Source: Dermanyssus gallinae (lineage: Eukaryota; Arthropoda; Arachnida; Mesostigmata; Dermanyssidae). Taken from it: 64,000 bases of DNA. Made by a program: the position numbers and the translations under genes. The DNA lies in assembly GCA_003439945.1 (NCBI GenBank), contig QVRM01002050.1, positions 570,501 through 634,500 of the forward strand, given 5' to 3'. How positions within the stretch are numbered: position 1 is the first letter of the stretch; every line of letters starts with the position of its first letter. Below the pieces are notes generated by a model that saw nothing but the letters and a program-made list of their open reading frames with translations, searched no databases and had not been told where the DNA came from. This document shows positions 23,508-34,295 of this stretch, one piece after another.

Positions 23508-23583
23508 AGCTGGAAATATAGCTTTCTATCAATGCACCCTCGAGACGCTTAGCATTTATTTGTAGAAAGCTATATTCCCAGTT
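23508..23583. repeat. 76-nt hairpin, 21-bp arms
   Basis: The left arm 23508-23528 and right arm 23563-23583 are reverse complements with about one mismatch, leaving a 34-nt loop. Weaker complementarity extends outward to about 23475 and 23605. The size and shape fit either a small inverted-repeat element remnant or a miRNA-like precursor; the sequence alone cannot separate these. Confidence 0.55.
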
Positions 23584-24542
23584 ACTATTTGTGGGTATTG
23601 CAGAATTCAATGAACTATACTGCATGCCACTAAGAACACTCAGACCCGATCTCAGAGGGATTTAACTGCCTATTGGCACCATACAGATGATGAATACAGC
23701 AGCACACAAAAGTGAGCACACACACGCAGGACAAACGTTTCACGCATTCATATTTCCACAACATAACTGGTGTTGTAATCGACGATCTGATGCCCCTAGT
23801 CCTTGCCATTCTTAGCAGCACCCAATAAGCTGAACAACAACAGCGTATAAAATAGGTAATACCATCTACAGGCTAACTGTCATCACAACGAGATTAAGAG
23901 CTGTTATGAGACTGTCACGTCAGGCCCAGTTAAGGCCACTCCCCTTCACTTCAATGTCGTATAAAACAGCAAGTTAATGTAGGCCACACAGAATATACCA
24001 GGATTAGAGAGGTCCTATTTTAGGAGATTTTCGTGAATACACGACGAACGTGGCTGTTGTGCTAGGCAGCGGTGGTATTTAAAAGACTGACTGTTCGATG
24101 AAGAAGAAACCAAAGGCGCTGATGTGTCAAGCAATGTCTAACGACGACTCCTAAGAAGTAGTAAGGGCATCTGTGTGTTGCGCTTCTTTACCTTTGGAAC
24201 TAATGAAGAGGCCTTCACAATATACTATTTAAAATAATATAATTGAACCATAGAAAAGTGCATATATGAGGCCTGATATAGACATTTTGAATTTTTAAGA
24301 ATATTTCCGATCATTTTACATTACTGGAATGTCAATTGAGAGTCCGATTGCTAGCCGTCCTATGTAGAAATCGAAACTAAATATTAAAAGTACTTTAAGA
24401 TGGAGATCCCGACAAGAGCCATAATATTTAATGGTTAAGCCAATTGTATTTTTATATTGAAAACCAACGGTGGTTTTAAAAAAAGCAGTGTTACCTTCCG
24501 AGCTACCACTGTAAATAGTATAATTAATTAGAAATTATCCGG

Positions 24543-24582
<40 letters not shown>

Positions 24583-25509
24583 GATCTCAAAGATAAAATG
24601 TTTTAGAGCCAGATGCATTTACCAGTTGGGTCGGTGTGTGACCCACATATGTTTCGTGTTACAAATATTTTTTAATGAATAATCTATATGTTGAAATATA
24701 TTTATGACAGAAAGTGTTGTTATTTACGTATATATATCAGTAATCTTGCTAATCGCTATCGCAGTAGGAGGTGGTTTACCTTTTGAGTACGCGATTCGAT
24801 GATGACGGAGCAGCAACAATGTAGCTTATTTTGCGTTTCGACCGCAGAAGCGAGCTACATGCTTTTAGTTATTTCTGCCTCCAGTGAAAGCATAGATTTT
24901 TGCATTGCTTACGCACATGCCTACAAACATCAATGACATTCTGTACGAGTCTCAATAAGGATAATATATCACATTAAAAGCTCTATGGGATATATCCCGC
25001 TTAAGGGTGGAGTTTTCGCTAGGAGGCTGGCTACTGAGGTGACAGAAGGCGTGACAGAGCCCTCGGGAGATCCAAGGTGAGCCGTTCGCCCTATGCACTT
25101 ATATAGTGGCCAGCACCGGTTCTATAATAGCCCGAGGGCCCGGAAACTGAGATAACACCGTATTCAGTTCCATTGGATCTCGGTATATCTACGCCAAAAT
25201 AAATGAACGCATGCTATGTTCATTGTTCCTCTTAAATACGATTTTACAATCTATCCCTAAGAGGCATTCGGGCGCAGAACGATGCCGTCGTAGTAATTTA
25301 GATGAAGTTTTTCAAACGCTTGCGGTTATCATCCGCATTCCTTGTAAGATTTCCGATTAAACAGCGCTGTATGTTTAGTATATCATCTACAAGATCCTAC
25401 TTAGGACAAACGATGGCGCAATTAGAAATCGTAGACATACATCTCTGGTCTTCGTGCAGAAGGTCGCCTTTAAGCACAGTAGCGCTTGCACCTGATTTCT
25501 TGAGGTCAC

Positions 25510-25515
25510 GTTTAT
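25510..25515 (-). terminator. lab: AATAAA poly(A) signal for lab
   Basis: TTTATT on the plus strand reads AATAAA on the minus strand, starting 56 bases after the lab stop codon. It is unusually close for a Hox 3' UTR, so a more distal signal may also be used. Confidence 0.45.
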
Positions 25516-25570
25516 TGCCAGAGGTATTGGAGCTGTCAAATATCTTAACGCCAAGGTCAATAATGCCAGC

Positions 25571-25816
25571 TCACTGGCTATCCTTAAGAGGCGAGGGAGG
25601 CGACAGCTTGTTGATGTTGCTGGGATGATGAGGGGAGGTCTGAGCCAAAATATGGTGCTGGCCCGCCATGATTCCGAGGTCCGTCTGAACGGGCTGGAGT
25701 TCCTGTCCATTTGCCAGGCCCAGACCCTGTTGGCTTTGTGTCGGTCCTGCAGGGATCAGACCTTCCTTCATTCGCTTCTTCTGCCTCATGCGACGGTTCT
25801 GGAACCAAATCTTCAC
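25571..25816 (-). CDS. lab: labial (Hox1) 3' exon: homeodomain residues 45-60 and C terminus
   Basis: Minus-strand terminal exon. The acceptor GTTGCAG|GTG (AG at 25818-25817) opens with [16 protein letters not shown], homeodomain positions 45-60 with the recognition helix (Q50, N51, R53), then KEGLIPAGP as in Hox1 proteins. A 65-residue Gln/Ser/Pro-rich tail ends DSQ and TGA at 25573-25571. Position 55 is Arg where Hox1 proteins I know of have Lys. It joins in phase 0 to the exon ending at 27306. Transcription factor acting in the nucleus with Exd/Pbx partners in anterior segment patterning. Confidence 0.95.
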   Translation of the reverse strand: MKIWFQNRRMRQKKRMKEGLIPAGPTQSQQGLGLANGQELQPVQTDLGIMAGQHHILAQTSPHHPSNINKLSPPSPLKDSQ

Positions 25817-25917
25817 CTGCAACGCCAACATTTGGATATTTGACTATAATATACATTTTAATGGCCATAGTAATACACATAACAACAATTAATTAGAATA
25901 CTAGCGTCTTTCTCTAT

Positions 25918-26040
25918 TAGAATGTTGGTCACACGAAAATCAAGTTCTCGGCATCTACCCATTATGCGTCTTGCCGGAATTGAAACCCGCTACTCGTGAT
26001 TTAGAGCAACGGAGCAACACCACTACATTGTCCCACCGAC
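25918..26040 (-). mobile_element. tRNA-like SINE in lab intron
   Basis: Reading minus, the segment shows an A-box-like TAGTGGTGTTGCTCC, then a B box GCGGGTTTCAATTCCGGC about 35 bases later, in the spacing of an internal RNA polymerase III promoter. A roughly 55-base non-tRNA tail follows (ending near TTTCGTGTGACC). There is no proper acceptor stem, so it is not a working tRNA gene. (TA)n lies directly upstream of the head. Confidence 0.45.
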
Positions 26041-26052
26041 TTTAATATAGAA

Positions 26053-26093
<41 letters not shown>

Positions 26094-27220
26094 CATATAT
26101 AAATATACATTCTCAAATTCTAAATACCTTTATTACAACATGTAGAGTGTGGAGAGACACGCTTGGAGAAGAAAACTTGAAAAGCACGCTTGCACTATTT
26201 TATAAGCAAAGTATATTCATTTGTATTGGGAAACATGTGAATAGATGAAGCACCACTTATTTAACTACTTTGACTAGCCGATGGGATAGATGAAGTATTC
26301 TTCCTTCGAATTCTCTAAAGAAATCCTAGTCGTTAAAAAAATGAGCCCTTAAAAAGTCAGATTACTCTCAATATTTGTCGATATTTATGACTTGATCTTT
26401 TGAAAGTGATTTTTTTGTAAACATATATTTTGGGGCGATTGTTCTTTGATCCTGACGGGTACTCTTTTGTGTCACGTCATAATAGATTCCCCGCAAAAAG
26501 CTTGCCTAAAAATGGATGGTCCTCTCGGCGCACCAACTCGCACCCATCTATACCTGCCGCAGATTTTTCTCTTTCAGTTCCTGCGGAAATGTGTAATCTC
26601 GTGTGTAATAACAACGTTCTGCGGCAGAGACAACAATATAAATCAGCAAAATCAAATAGCCGCTTTATGAACTTTAAATTCCAGCGATTGACTACTTAAG
26701 ACAGAATCTATATTTAAATCGTAAGTAGATAGTAGAAGCCCAGTCATCAAACATTTTCTTATAAGCTAAGTCTATATAAAGATAACACGGTATACCATTT
26801 TACAAATACGTGTATGTGAGCTTAGCTTTAGCATGTATAGAGCTAATCTTTTCACACTCAAATAATTGTCATTATTACATCACATTATTGTATCCGACAG
26901 GGCCTTTCTTAGAGTCAAGCACAAGAACAATTTCAACAGATGATATGTTTGGTGATTAGCGTTAACGCGCCCCAAGCACTATAGACTGCGACTCAGCAAA
27001 CTTAAAAATTCATGATAGAAACGCAATAAAGGAACGCGTGTTCTTTAGATGTGTACGCTACATGCCGTTTCACCCCTTAGCCATCCAGTATTGGGGACTG
27101 TAATTGATTCATCAGTGAAGCTACTTAAAAATTAGTGGCTTAGTGGCCCGACTAGTAGCGATCCTCACAAGCTCTTGTGTACTGAGTTAATCATATACCC
27201 CTGTAAGCCTACAACCGAAA

Positions 27221-27221
<1 letters not shown>

Positions 27222-27267
<46 letters not shown>
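27222..27267. repeat. (TA)n microsatellite next to lab 5' splice site
   Basis: Forty-six bases of perfect TA repeat, ending about 38 bases from the lab donor inside the homeobox intron. Confidence 0.9.
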
Positions 27268-27269
<2 letters not shown>

Positions 27270-27305
27270 GTAGCTAAGGCAATAGGAATGAGAGAATGGC
27301 CTCAC

Positions 27306-27571
27306 CTGGGTTTCGTTGAGTTGCAGGGCGGTGGCGATCTCAATTCGGCGCGCTCGGGTCAGGTACTTATTGAAGTGAAACTCTTTTTCGAGCTCTGTTA
27401 ACTGCTTGGTCGTGAAGTTCGTTCTGCCCGTCCCCGCGCCTCCAGCAGCTCCTGGCTGGGCCCCGGCAGCTCCAGGTGCGCCAGGGACGCTAGTAGCGCC
27501 CCCTACGCTTCCCACGCCGCCACCGCCAGGCCCAAAACCTCCGCCACTACAGTAATCCACGGGCTTGGGAG
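27306..27571 (-). CDS. lab: labial (Hox1) internal exon: linker and homeodomain residues 1-44
   Basis: The minus-strand exon begins after a pyrimidine-rich acceptor TTGTTACAG (AG at 27573-27572) in phase 1. The first full residues PKPVDYC fit the K-R-N-x-P-K-P linker downstream of the Hox1 hexapeptide. A 35-residue Gly/Ala/Pro linker follows, then homeodomain residues 1-44 (27437-27306): [20 protein letters not shown], then [12 protein letters not shown] and ending [21 protein letters not shown] is diagnostic for labial/Hox1. The open frame continues upstream of 27571 but lacks Hox features and follows a good acceptor, so I stop there. The upstream hexapeptide exon was not found. Confidence 0.95.
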
Positions 27572-29070
27572 CTGTAACAATCGAAAGCCATCGAAAAACA
27601 TTCATGTTAGAAGTTTTGAAGGATCCAAGGTGAGGGTGTGCGTCTACGTGGTAAATACCACTGTCGAGTAGCAAACTGTACTTGTTACGAGCTGAATATT
27701 GAAGAAATTTTGGAAAGGATTCGCGAGGTAGAGGCAGAGCGCCAGCACTGTACTCTGCCACATTTAAGCAATCTAACCGACTTACTACGAACATAATCGG
27801 GCGACTAAGACCGCATTATTGACTATGTCCCCAACGCTATCCTATTTGTCTTGCTTTGGTCAGGCAACGCAAGGAAAGTCCAACCCACGACAATGAACCA
27901 TCCATAAAGCTCTCATGAATAATGCATCTAGCCAGGCGTACCCCCACCGACCTCTAGTTACCCATTACTTCCTCCTGTGAGAAAAAACGCCAATGGGCGA
28001 GAAAGGAGATTTTGAGCAAATTAAGTTTGCTTTCGAGAATGGAAGGCCGTACAAATAGCAAGAAATGCTGAATTTTGTACTTTTTGGCGTTTATGCCAAG
28101 TTCAAAAAATAACAACGCATTGCAGACATTATATAGGAAAACTTGAGAACCAGTATTTCATTTGACCGACGATCTTTGGAGGTGTACAACGACATTACAT
28201 GTATTGAGCTGGACCGTTTTGAATAATACAAATAATGTTTAATATTAACATGGACCATCTTATAAATTTTATATTTAAGTAAAATAAAGAAGATTGATCA
28301 AAAGAATAAAAACACTCAAAGCCTTACACCGCGAGCTTTTAGGAATCGCGAGACCACATTCTATTTTAGATGATCACTAAGCTTACCTCGATTAAGATAA
28401 ACTGCAGCGTCTTTACTTCGAACTATAGAATAACTTGCAATAACCGAAATGTTTATATATTCAGACCAAAATGCCTATTGATCGAAGCATCCGTCTCCCA
28501 ATGATTTAACCAGTAAATGTCTGTGGCAGGCATTTGTGAAAAAATAGAGAAAAGAGTTCTTAAATGTGACGACCCCGTAATGAATGTCTTCTACTATACT
28601 TGCCTGAATTGTGATTGTAATACAATCTTAGTAATCTTAAGAGTTTTTTTTTTTGTATGGTAGTAGTTTTTTTTAATGGTATTAGAAGTAGTTTTTTTAG
28701 CTACGCGAACAGTTTAAACGTTAATTATTTTGTGTTGTTACTACTTTTACTGAATAGAGTTGCATATACGATTTATTTCGCGCTTATGCATTGGACAGAA
28801 AGCCTATGAATACGTACATTAGGCTGAGCTAAATCTAAGTGAATGAGTATTTTTTATATGTGCACGTTATTGTACCGTTGATGAAATAATTCTTACACAG
28901 GAATATGCTTATAACTAAGAATAATTATCGAGACTAATGTTTATCAAAGCTTAATACATGCAAACGAAACTTAACTATTATGTGCAATAGATTCAGTGCA
29001 TCCACATTGTGAATGTTATACACACAGTGCGCATATAGACGGTAATGCACCACTTCTTTTTCCCGTTTTT
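27572..29070. other. lab upstream intron or intergenic; no exon found
   Basis: AT-rich DNA. A good-looking donor at 28386-28381 (minus, CGAG|GTAAGC) precedes an in-frame stop 12 codons upstream and its translation lacks Hox features, so I do not call an exon. Confidence 0.5.
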
Positions 29071-29074
29071 GTTC

Positions 29075-29222
29075 GATCGTGGCCGATTATAGTATATTTA
29101 GGCATTCACCTTGTCTAAATTGAAAATTGTGAAAACCAATTTAAGAATAGCCGGTTCAGATCTTGAGCCGACGACCTCCCGATTGCAAGGGAATGACTCT
29201 ACCACCAGGACATCTTGTTCGG
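29075..29222 (-). mobile_element. tRNA-derived SINE
   Basis: Reading minus: TCCTGGTGGTAGAGTCATT (A box of a tRNA-Ala/Gly type), CCCTTGCAATCGGGAGG (anticodon-arm-like), then GGCTCAAGATC (B-box-like), followed by a unique tail ending in ATAATCGGCCACGATCGAAC. The tail's last part recurs at 37650-37681 on the same strand, which marks it as a dispersed repeat rather than a tRNA gene. A (TA)n of 26 bases lies directly at its head side. Confidence 0.55.
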
Positions 29223-29254
<32 letters not shown>

Positions 29255-29479
29255 CATATGAATGTATATATATATATACATAAAAACCAGTTTAATTTCT
29301 GGTTGCCTTGAGAAAATAAGAGGTTGTTATCATTATAATGTTTTTATTGTAATAGTGAATATTTTGATTAATGTAAGCAGTCATGTTATTATGCTTGTTG
29401 AACGTGTTCGATTGCCAGTTAGTTGGCTGTGGCCGTTGTTTAAGGAGCGGCGTCTCGCCAATGTTTCGTCGCCGAAACA

Positions 29480-29695
29480 TCTGCTTTTGTGTTGCTGCTG
29501 CTGCGGCGACTGCGGCTGCGGCGACTGCGGCCACTCCGACAAGGGACGGCCCATCCATCGTCTCCGACTCGCAGTCGCAGCAGCAGCAGCAGCAGCCGCC
29601 ACCGCCGCGGACACCACCACGGACCAGAGCAGCAGCAGCAGCAGCAGCAAATCCCCCTCTCTCTCTCTCTCTCTCTCTCTCTCGCAGTCACTGAT
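29480..29695. repeat. CTG/CGG and CAG triplet cluster ending in (CT)n
   Basis: Imperfect CTG/CGG and CAG repeats (29490-29650) followed by a pure (CT)n of about 32 bases (29661-29692). It yields long low-complexity ORFs in five frames, none with start, splice or domain support. Confidence 0.8.
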
Positions 29696-29699
29696 CCTG

Positions 29700-29887
29700 T
29701 GTCGCTCGCCCTTTCCCTTTGGTTTTCGCTCTTGTTTCTCCCTCCTCGCCTCAAAGCTAAAGAATCCATCTCAAAAATAGAATGCGTAGGCAGCTAGCTG
29801 GGGCCTCACAGAGTCTTCACCAACTAAATAGGAGACAAAGCGCACCCTCCGTTGAGTTGCTTAAAACATTACTGTAATTAAACATAT

Positions 29888-29931
<44 letters not shown>

Positions 29932-31800
29932 ATCGCTCATTACATTTGATTTTAGGCATATTTTGTACTCACAATATTTTTACATGCTTTATATCGCGTC
30001 ATATTAAATATTACCATATATGATAATTATATAATAATTAATATATAAAAATAAAAATTACCATAACGTTCGAAGGCCACTTAAAATTTAGTGTATTGCA
30101 ATACGTCGAAAGATAGCTATATCACAATGAATGAAAACTATGATTTAGCCACCGCCGTAATACCATGCTTTATAAGGCTTCCCGTGAGCTAATACCGTTG
30201 GTAGACTCTGCAAACGGCGGATTGATTCAATCTAAGCGGCTCTCTCCGCCCTCGTCTACATTTCTCAAAGCGCGTTTTGGCTCATTCACTGAGCAAATGT
30301 CACTGGCTGAATAAAAAGCAACATTTTACGAAACATTGGGTTACGTGCTTAATATGAAACAACTGCGCATAAAACGAAGTTTCCCCAGTCCACTTCTTCA
30401 CAGGGTTAAAAACTGGACGTATCCCTTAAACAATGCGGTCGTGTTTTAAAGCGAATTTAATTTATCACTATACAATACAGACAATTTCAATTGTCTTTAG
30501 TGTATATATAGTCTATAGTTTTTGTTTTAAAACAGAAGAACATTTTTTCTCAAATTAGCTTTGAAACTGCGCCGGTCCAGCTTTAGCTGCTTGCTCTTAT
30601 CCCTACATTGCTTTTACTTTTGGTTTCATTAAATAAATCTAAAAGAATGTACTGATTATTCTCAATTGGAGTCCAGAGAGCGCCGATCATTAGCCAAGCA
30701 TGTTGTTAACAGACTGCCAAACACCTACCGCGACCTTAAACGGAAAACACGATAATCTTAACCTGTATCTATCTCATAGTAACATCAGCATGATTTGCAA
30801 TGCTAGTTCAGTTTTTGCAAAATAATGTTACGTCATTACTGTTTATCTATATAGCCAGAATGTGCATTTAAATTTGATTTCTCATCGTTAGAGCCTACTA
30901 TACTTCTGGCAGGATATTATGTACTCGTTTGCTTCAGGCTTCTCGCCGTAGGGCATATATTTAATGCACCGAGGGCCGGACATGTTGAGCTATCTAGGGT
31001 TTTCCCAACAGTCGTTGTGGCAGCATGGCCGCTGACTCTCAGCGTTATGGTTTATTATCTATTCTCAATAAGCATTGCATCGATCAACAACACGAGCCGA
31101 ACCGGCGACACTGGCCGGTAGATGACTAGCCCCACCCTAGACCACGCCGCCATGTTGCCCTCAGGCTAAAGTGAATATACGTTTACATGATACAGGTATG
31201 CACACCCGACCAGGGTAAGTTACTAAACGCACAATACTGCTTAATTAATTTGCTTATTCCTTTAATATCTCAGAAGTACCCAAACACAATTAGAGCATCG
31301 ATTTATGTAGCCCCGTGACTATCCTATCAAAGCTCTAACATGTTTTCCTTTGCTGTGGACTTGTGAACTATCACAGAGAAGCATGCAAATGAAAGTCTCT
31401 TCTATATACGATTTTTGGACATAGAGGAACCCACTGCCAAGGTCAGTTGTCTTGAATACACTGACGACTTGAGGTTTAACTTCGGCTCGAATATCTTGCG
31501 AATTGCGCAGCGCTGTAGTAAAAATGGCATATCTCCTTCCCTACCAAGTGTGTTGCACAAAATCATGACGCATTGGGCTACAACTTGAACCCGATTAATT
31601 AAAAAATTAACGACATTGTATTACCAACTTTTACGTAACTTAAGGATATATTTTATTTCCAATCTTTATTTTAGTCTTCACATTACTGATTTATTAGAGG
31701 CTCCATCGCGTTATGCGTACAATATGCCCAGTGTTTCTTCCTAGCAAGCCACTGATGTGTCCACTAGCTTTTAAAGTTATGTTGCTCTTCCGAGATTTAT
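29700..31800. other. AT-rich intergenic
   Basis: A (TA)n lies at 29892-29926 and there are many A/T runs. No ORF of note, no RNA gene and no recognisable element. Confidence 0.5.
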
Positions 31801-31807
31801 ATGCTGC

Positions 31808-31843
<36 letters not shown>

Positions 31844-32034
31844 TGTTCAGGCATGATCTATTCACAGGAAATGGCACAACGGCTGATTTGAACAATGCAG
31901 CAAAGGCGCATTTTGTCATTTAAAAAGTTTAACTTGTTTGGACATATAATTTTTTTTTATATAGGATCTAATAACGTAAGGAGCCTGCGCTTTATTGCTC
32001 TAGAAGCGGTGGCCGCACCGGCTGTAATAGTATT

Positions 32035-32136
32035 TTTTTTGCTTGTCGGGTGGCCAGATACGTAGAGGGAGTTCAAGTCGTTACTGCCTGCCAATAAGAT
32101 TCCCTCTACCCATCTGGTCACTCGTCAAGCAAAAAA
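32035..32136. repeat. 102-nt hairpin, 36-bp arms
   Basis: The left arm 32035-32070 and right arm 32101-32136 are reverse complements with five mismatches, loop 30 nt. The arms begin with TTTTTTGCTTG and end with GTAGAGGGA. It could be a tiny inverted-repeat element or a miRNA-like precursor. Confidence 0.65.
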
Positions 32137-32756
32137 TATATTACGTGCAAGGCGCTCCTTAAGTCGATTGTGTATATGAATGCGCATGTGCAGTAGACAA
32201 GCTTCTGTGCAATATACGTGTATGACCAAACAAACATAAGATACTGCCCAATACCTTTGTGCCGCAGAATCATGACATCGTCTGAAAAAATACTATTTAA
32301 TTTCCACCACAAACTGTGCCATCGGACTGGGTTTCATAACGCTTGCGATGACTGTCGCTGTACATTTTACGGCTTCATTTGCACCACATATTATCATGCA
32401 TGAAACATGTTCAAGATTAATGAAAATGAATGCCGTTTTCGAGATTTAATGAACACGTGTAATGTAATGCAATTGTAACATTACGGTGCAGTAATAGATG
32501 ATAATTTACCGATAATCACCCCTGTCCCTAATAGACCACTAAGAAAACTAAAAAAAAGATACAAATATTGTTAACTCTTAGGATAGTGTGTATTGATATA
32601 GTCTGAAGTCCAACACAATAACAGACGTGACGCGAGATTGATTACTTGGTCAACAAGGTTAATTAAAGGTAATTAAAAAGTAATTACGTAAATCCATGGA
32701 AAAGAAACATTTGTTTCAAGTTTATTCACCATAAATTGGTAGTGTATTACAAAAGT

Positions 32757-33650
32757 TCACATATCGTTTTGTAGGCTAATAATATCGTTAACACGTGCTT
32801 GTAGTGACGGTGTTTCGATAAACGAGCAAGTGAGTATGTGGTATCGTCCGATATTGCACTCGCCACAGTATTTACATACGCATTCGTCAATTTCATAACA
32901 ATTTCCTCTTAAGCACAAAAGGTGGTGGTAGCCATGCCATGTTGTTTGGCATATTATAGATCTATTTCTCTGTGATGACAGTTTCCACTTATTGCTGCAA
33001 AAAGCAGGACCCTCGACATAGAGACCCATTACAAATGCCATGTTGCGGGTTTCTCTAAATTCTCTGTAGGCTTCTAAGATCTGTGTACTGAACGGTATAT
33101 TGTCCAGTACTAAATCCTCTACTAGTGTGCGTTCATGGCATAGTTCCAGTGCAAACGTGGCCCGATATTGTGAAATAAGGGGCTATTGCGGGAAGGCAGT
33201 ATCTTACTATAGGAACAATTTTTATTCTAAATAAATTTAGCGCAATTTTTAAATCTATGTCAGTAAAGTCTCCCACAAAAATCATCATCGAAAAGAAACA
33301 TGCTCACAGATTGCAGTTCTGGCCAGTTTTTCGAAAGAAAGTATGTATGCACATTTTTTCAAAAGATGAAGCTGTACCGCCCACACACAGTTACAAAGAT
33401 GCTGTAGAATCATGTGGGACGTCTAGCGATGTGTATGATATCCCTATCTTGCAAGTTTGCAGCAATTTTTTGGCCATAACTTGCCTTAGGAGGCACTCAT
33501 TTGCGATAGGAGCTACCTTATTAGGGCACCCATGCATTGTTTTGGTTTGCTTTTGATAGACATAGATACACGCATGTGGTCCTGGCACATTCCTCCGGTA
33601 GTAGTTCATGTGCCGCTGTGTGTCATAACGGACACACGATTTCGTCCTCA
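32757..33650 (-). pseudogene. LINE C-terminal relic with Cys/His motif
   Basis: ORF 33041-32757 ends with DECVCKYCGECNIGRYHILT then C, a diverged version (CxCx2Cx2Cx5Hx3C) of the C-terminal motif in the LINEs at 9.7, 13.4 and 15.9 kb. Upstream on the same strand, near 33220, LFRIKIVPIVRYCLPAIAP parallels FKIKIEPIATFGVSLIW of the 9.5-kb copy. ORF 33651-33391 further upstream is unassigned. Stops separate the pieces, so this is a decayed, more distant relative. Confidence 0.55.
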
Positions 33651-33819
33651 TATGATTCCGTTACGTCTTACTATGCTTACTGGGGGGGCTGGGTAGTACC
33701 GTGAATGTGTATGTAAGTATATGCGACTGTGTGCGACGATTGTGTGTTTGCTGTCGTGACATGAAACACGTCAATCATTTTTGCTTCAACTTCTCTTTAG
33801 ACGGCTTCACTGCGCTAAC

Positions 33820-34170
33820 GACGTTACCGTTACACGACGCCCCGCCACCACCGCCGCCGCCGCCGTCATCTCTAAAGCTGTCGGGCTGACTGCTGTCGTT
33901 CGTCTGTCGTCTGTGTTAGTGCGTCGTCTTGTTGGCCATCGATTCATCTGCTCTGTTTGCCTTCTTACTCATCTTGGCACAAACAGACAGACCAACAGGC
34001 ATCTATCTATCTATATATCTATGCATCTATCTGTCTGTCTATACATCCGTTCGTCCGTCCGTCCCGTCGACCGCCCGACCGCCTGCTCGTTTGTTTGTTC
34101 GTTCGCCTACCTGCGCGCTCAGGATGGATCCCGATCAAAGCAGCGTAATCTAACACGTTATTGTGGCAAG
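33820..34170. repeat. CCG and (TCTA/TCCG) simple-repeat region
   Basis: A GCC/CCG run at 33840-33870 is followed by imperfect tetranucleotides (ATCTATCT, GTCTGTCT, GTCCGTCC) at 34000-34080. It opens long ORFs (33781-34299) whose first 130 residues are repeat-derived. Confidence 0.7.
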
Positions 34171-34173
34171 TCA

Positions 34174-34295
34174 ATGGAGCGAGGCAGACGAATTATGTCA
34201 TCTGCTGCTGCTGCAGCGGCAAGTGGTTGTGGTGGTGGTGGCAGTGAAAGTGAGAAGAGCGCTGTTTGCAAGTTTACACCATTTACTGTGGCAGG
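34174..34295 (+). CDS. possible first coding exon, eh1-like motif
   Basis: From ATG at 34174 (second ATG at 34195) the frame encodes a basic start, an Ala6 run, Gly/Ser-rich sequence, then EKSAVCKFTPFTVAG. F-T-P-F-T-V resembles the core of the Groucho-binding eh1/TN motif near the N terminus of NK-type homeodomain proteins (T-P-F-S-V-x-D-I-L). The frame stops at 34297, but a possible donor GG|GTAACA at 34295/34296 would continue it. No downstream exon was found, and the motif is short enough to be chance. Confidence 0.2.

Larger units (their letters stand above)
20204..25509. other. intergenic between convergent NDRG and lab
   Basis: AT-rich DNA with (TA)n arrays at 20348-20378 and 24543-24579, and hairpins at 22598-22631 and 23508-23583. 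Several short ORFs occur (21556-22020 on both strands, 22460-22777 plus, 23630-23821 minus) but none has a recognisable domain. I see no gene here. Confidence 0.5.
25817..27305 (-). other. lab: lab intron inside the homeobox (1,489 bp)
   Basis: The donor is CAG|GTGAGG at 27306/27305 and the acceptor TTGCAG at 25817, splitting the homeodomain between residues 44 (Gln) and 45 (Val), the position also interrupted in Drosophila labial. The intron holds a 46-bp (TA)n (27222-27267) only about 38 bases after the donor, another (TA)n at 26053-26087, and a tRNA-like SINE head at 25918-26040. The plus-strand ORFs inside it (26430-26699) are unassigned. Confidence 0.9.

Noticed and set aside
25302..25628. 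108-codon plus ORF
   Set aside because: It lies antisense to the lab terminal exon and its 3' UTR; no domain, and composition follows the opposite strand.
28381..28430. Donor CGAG|GTAAGC on the minus strand as a lab exon end
   Set aside because: In-frame stop 12 codons upstream and no Hox1-like residues.
32118..32312. Minus ORF with an SDDVMIL string as an RT YADD box
   Set aside because: No other RT motifs around it and it overlaps the 32-kb hairpin; wrong side of the LINE C-terminal relic to belong to it.
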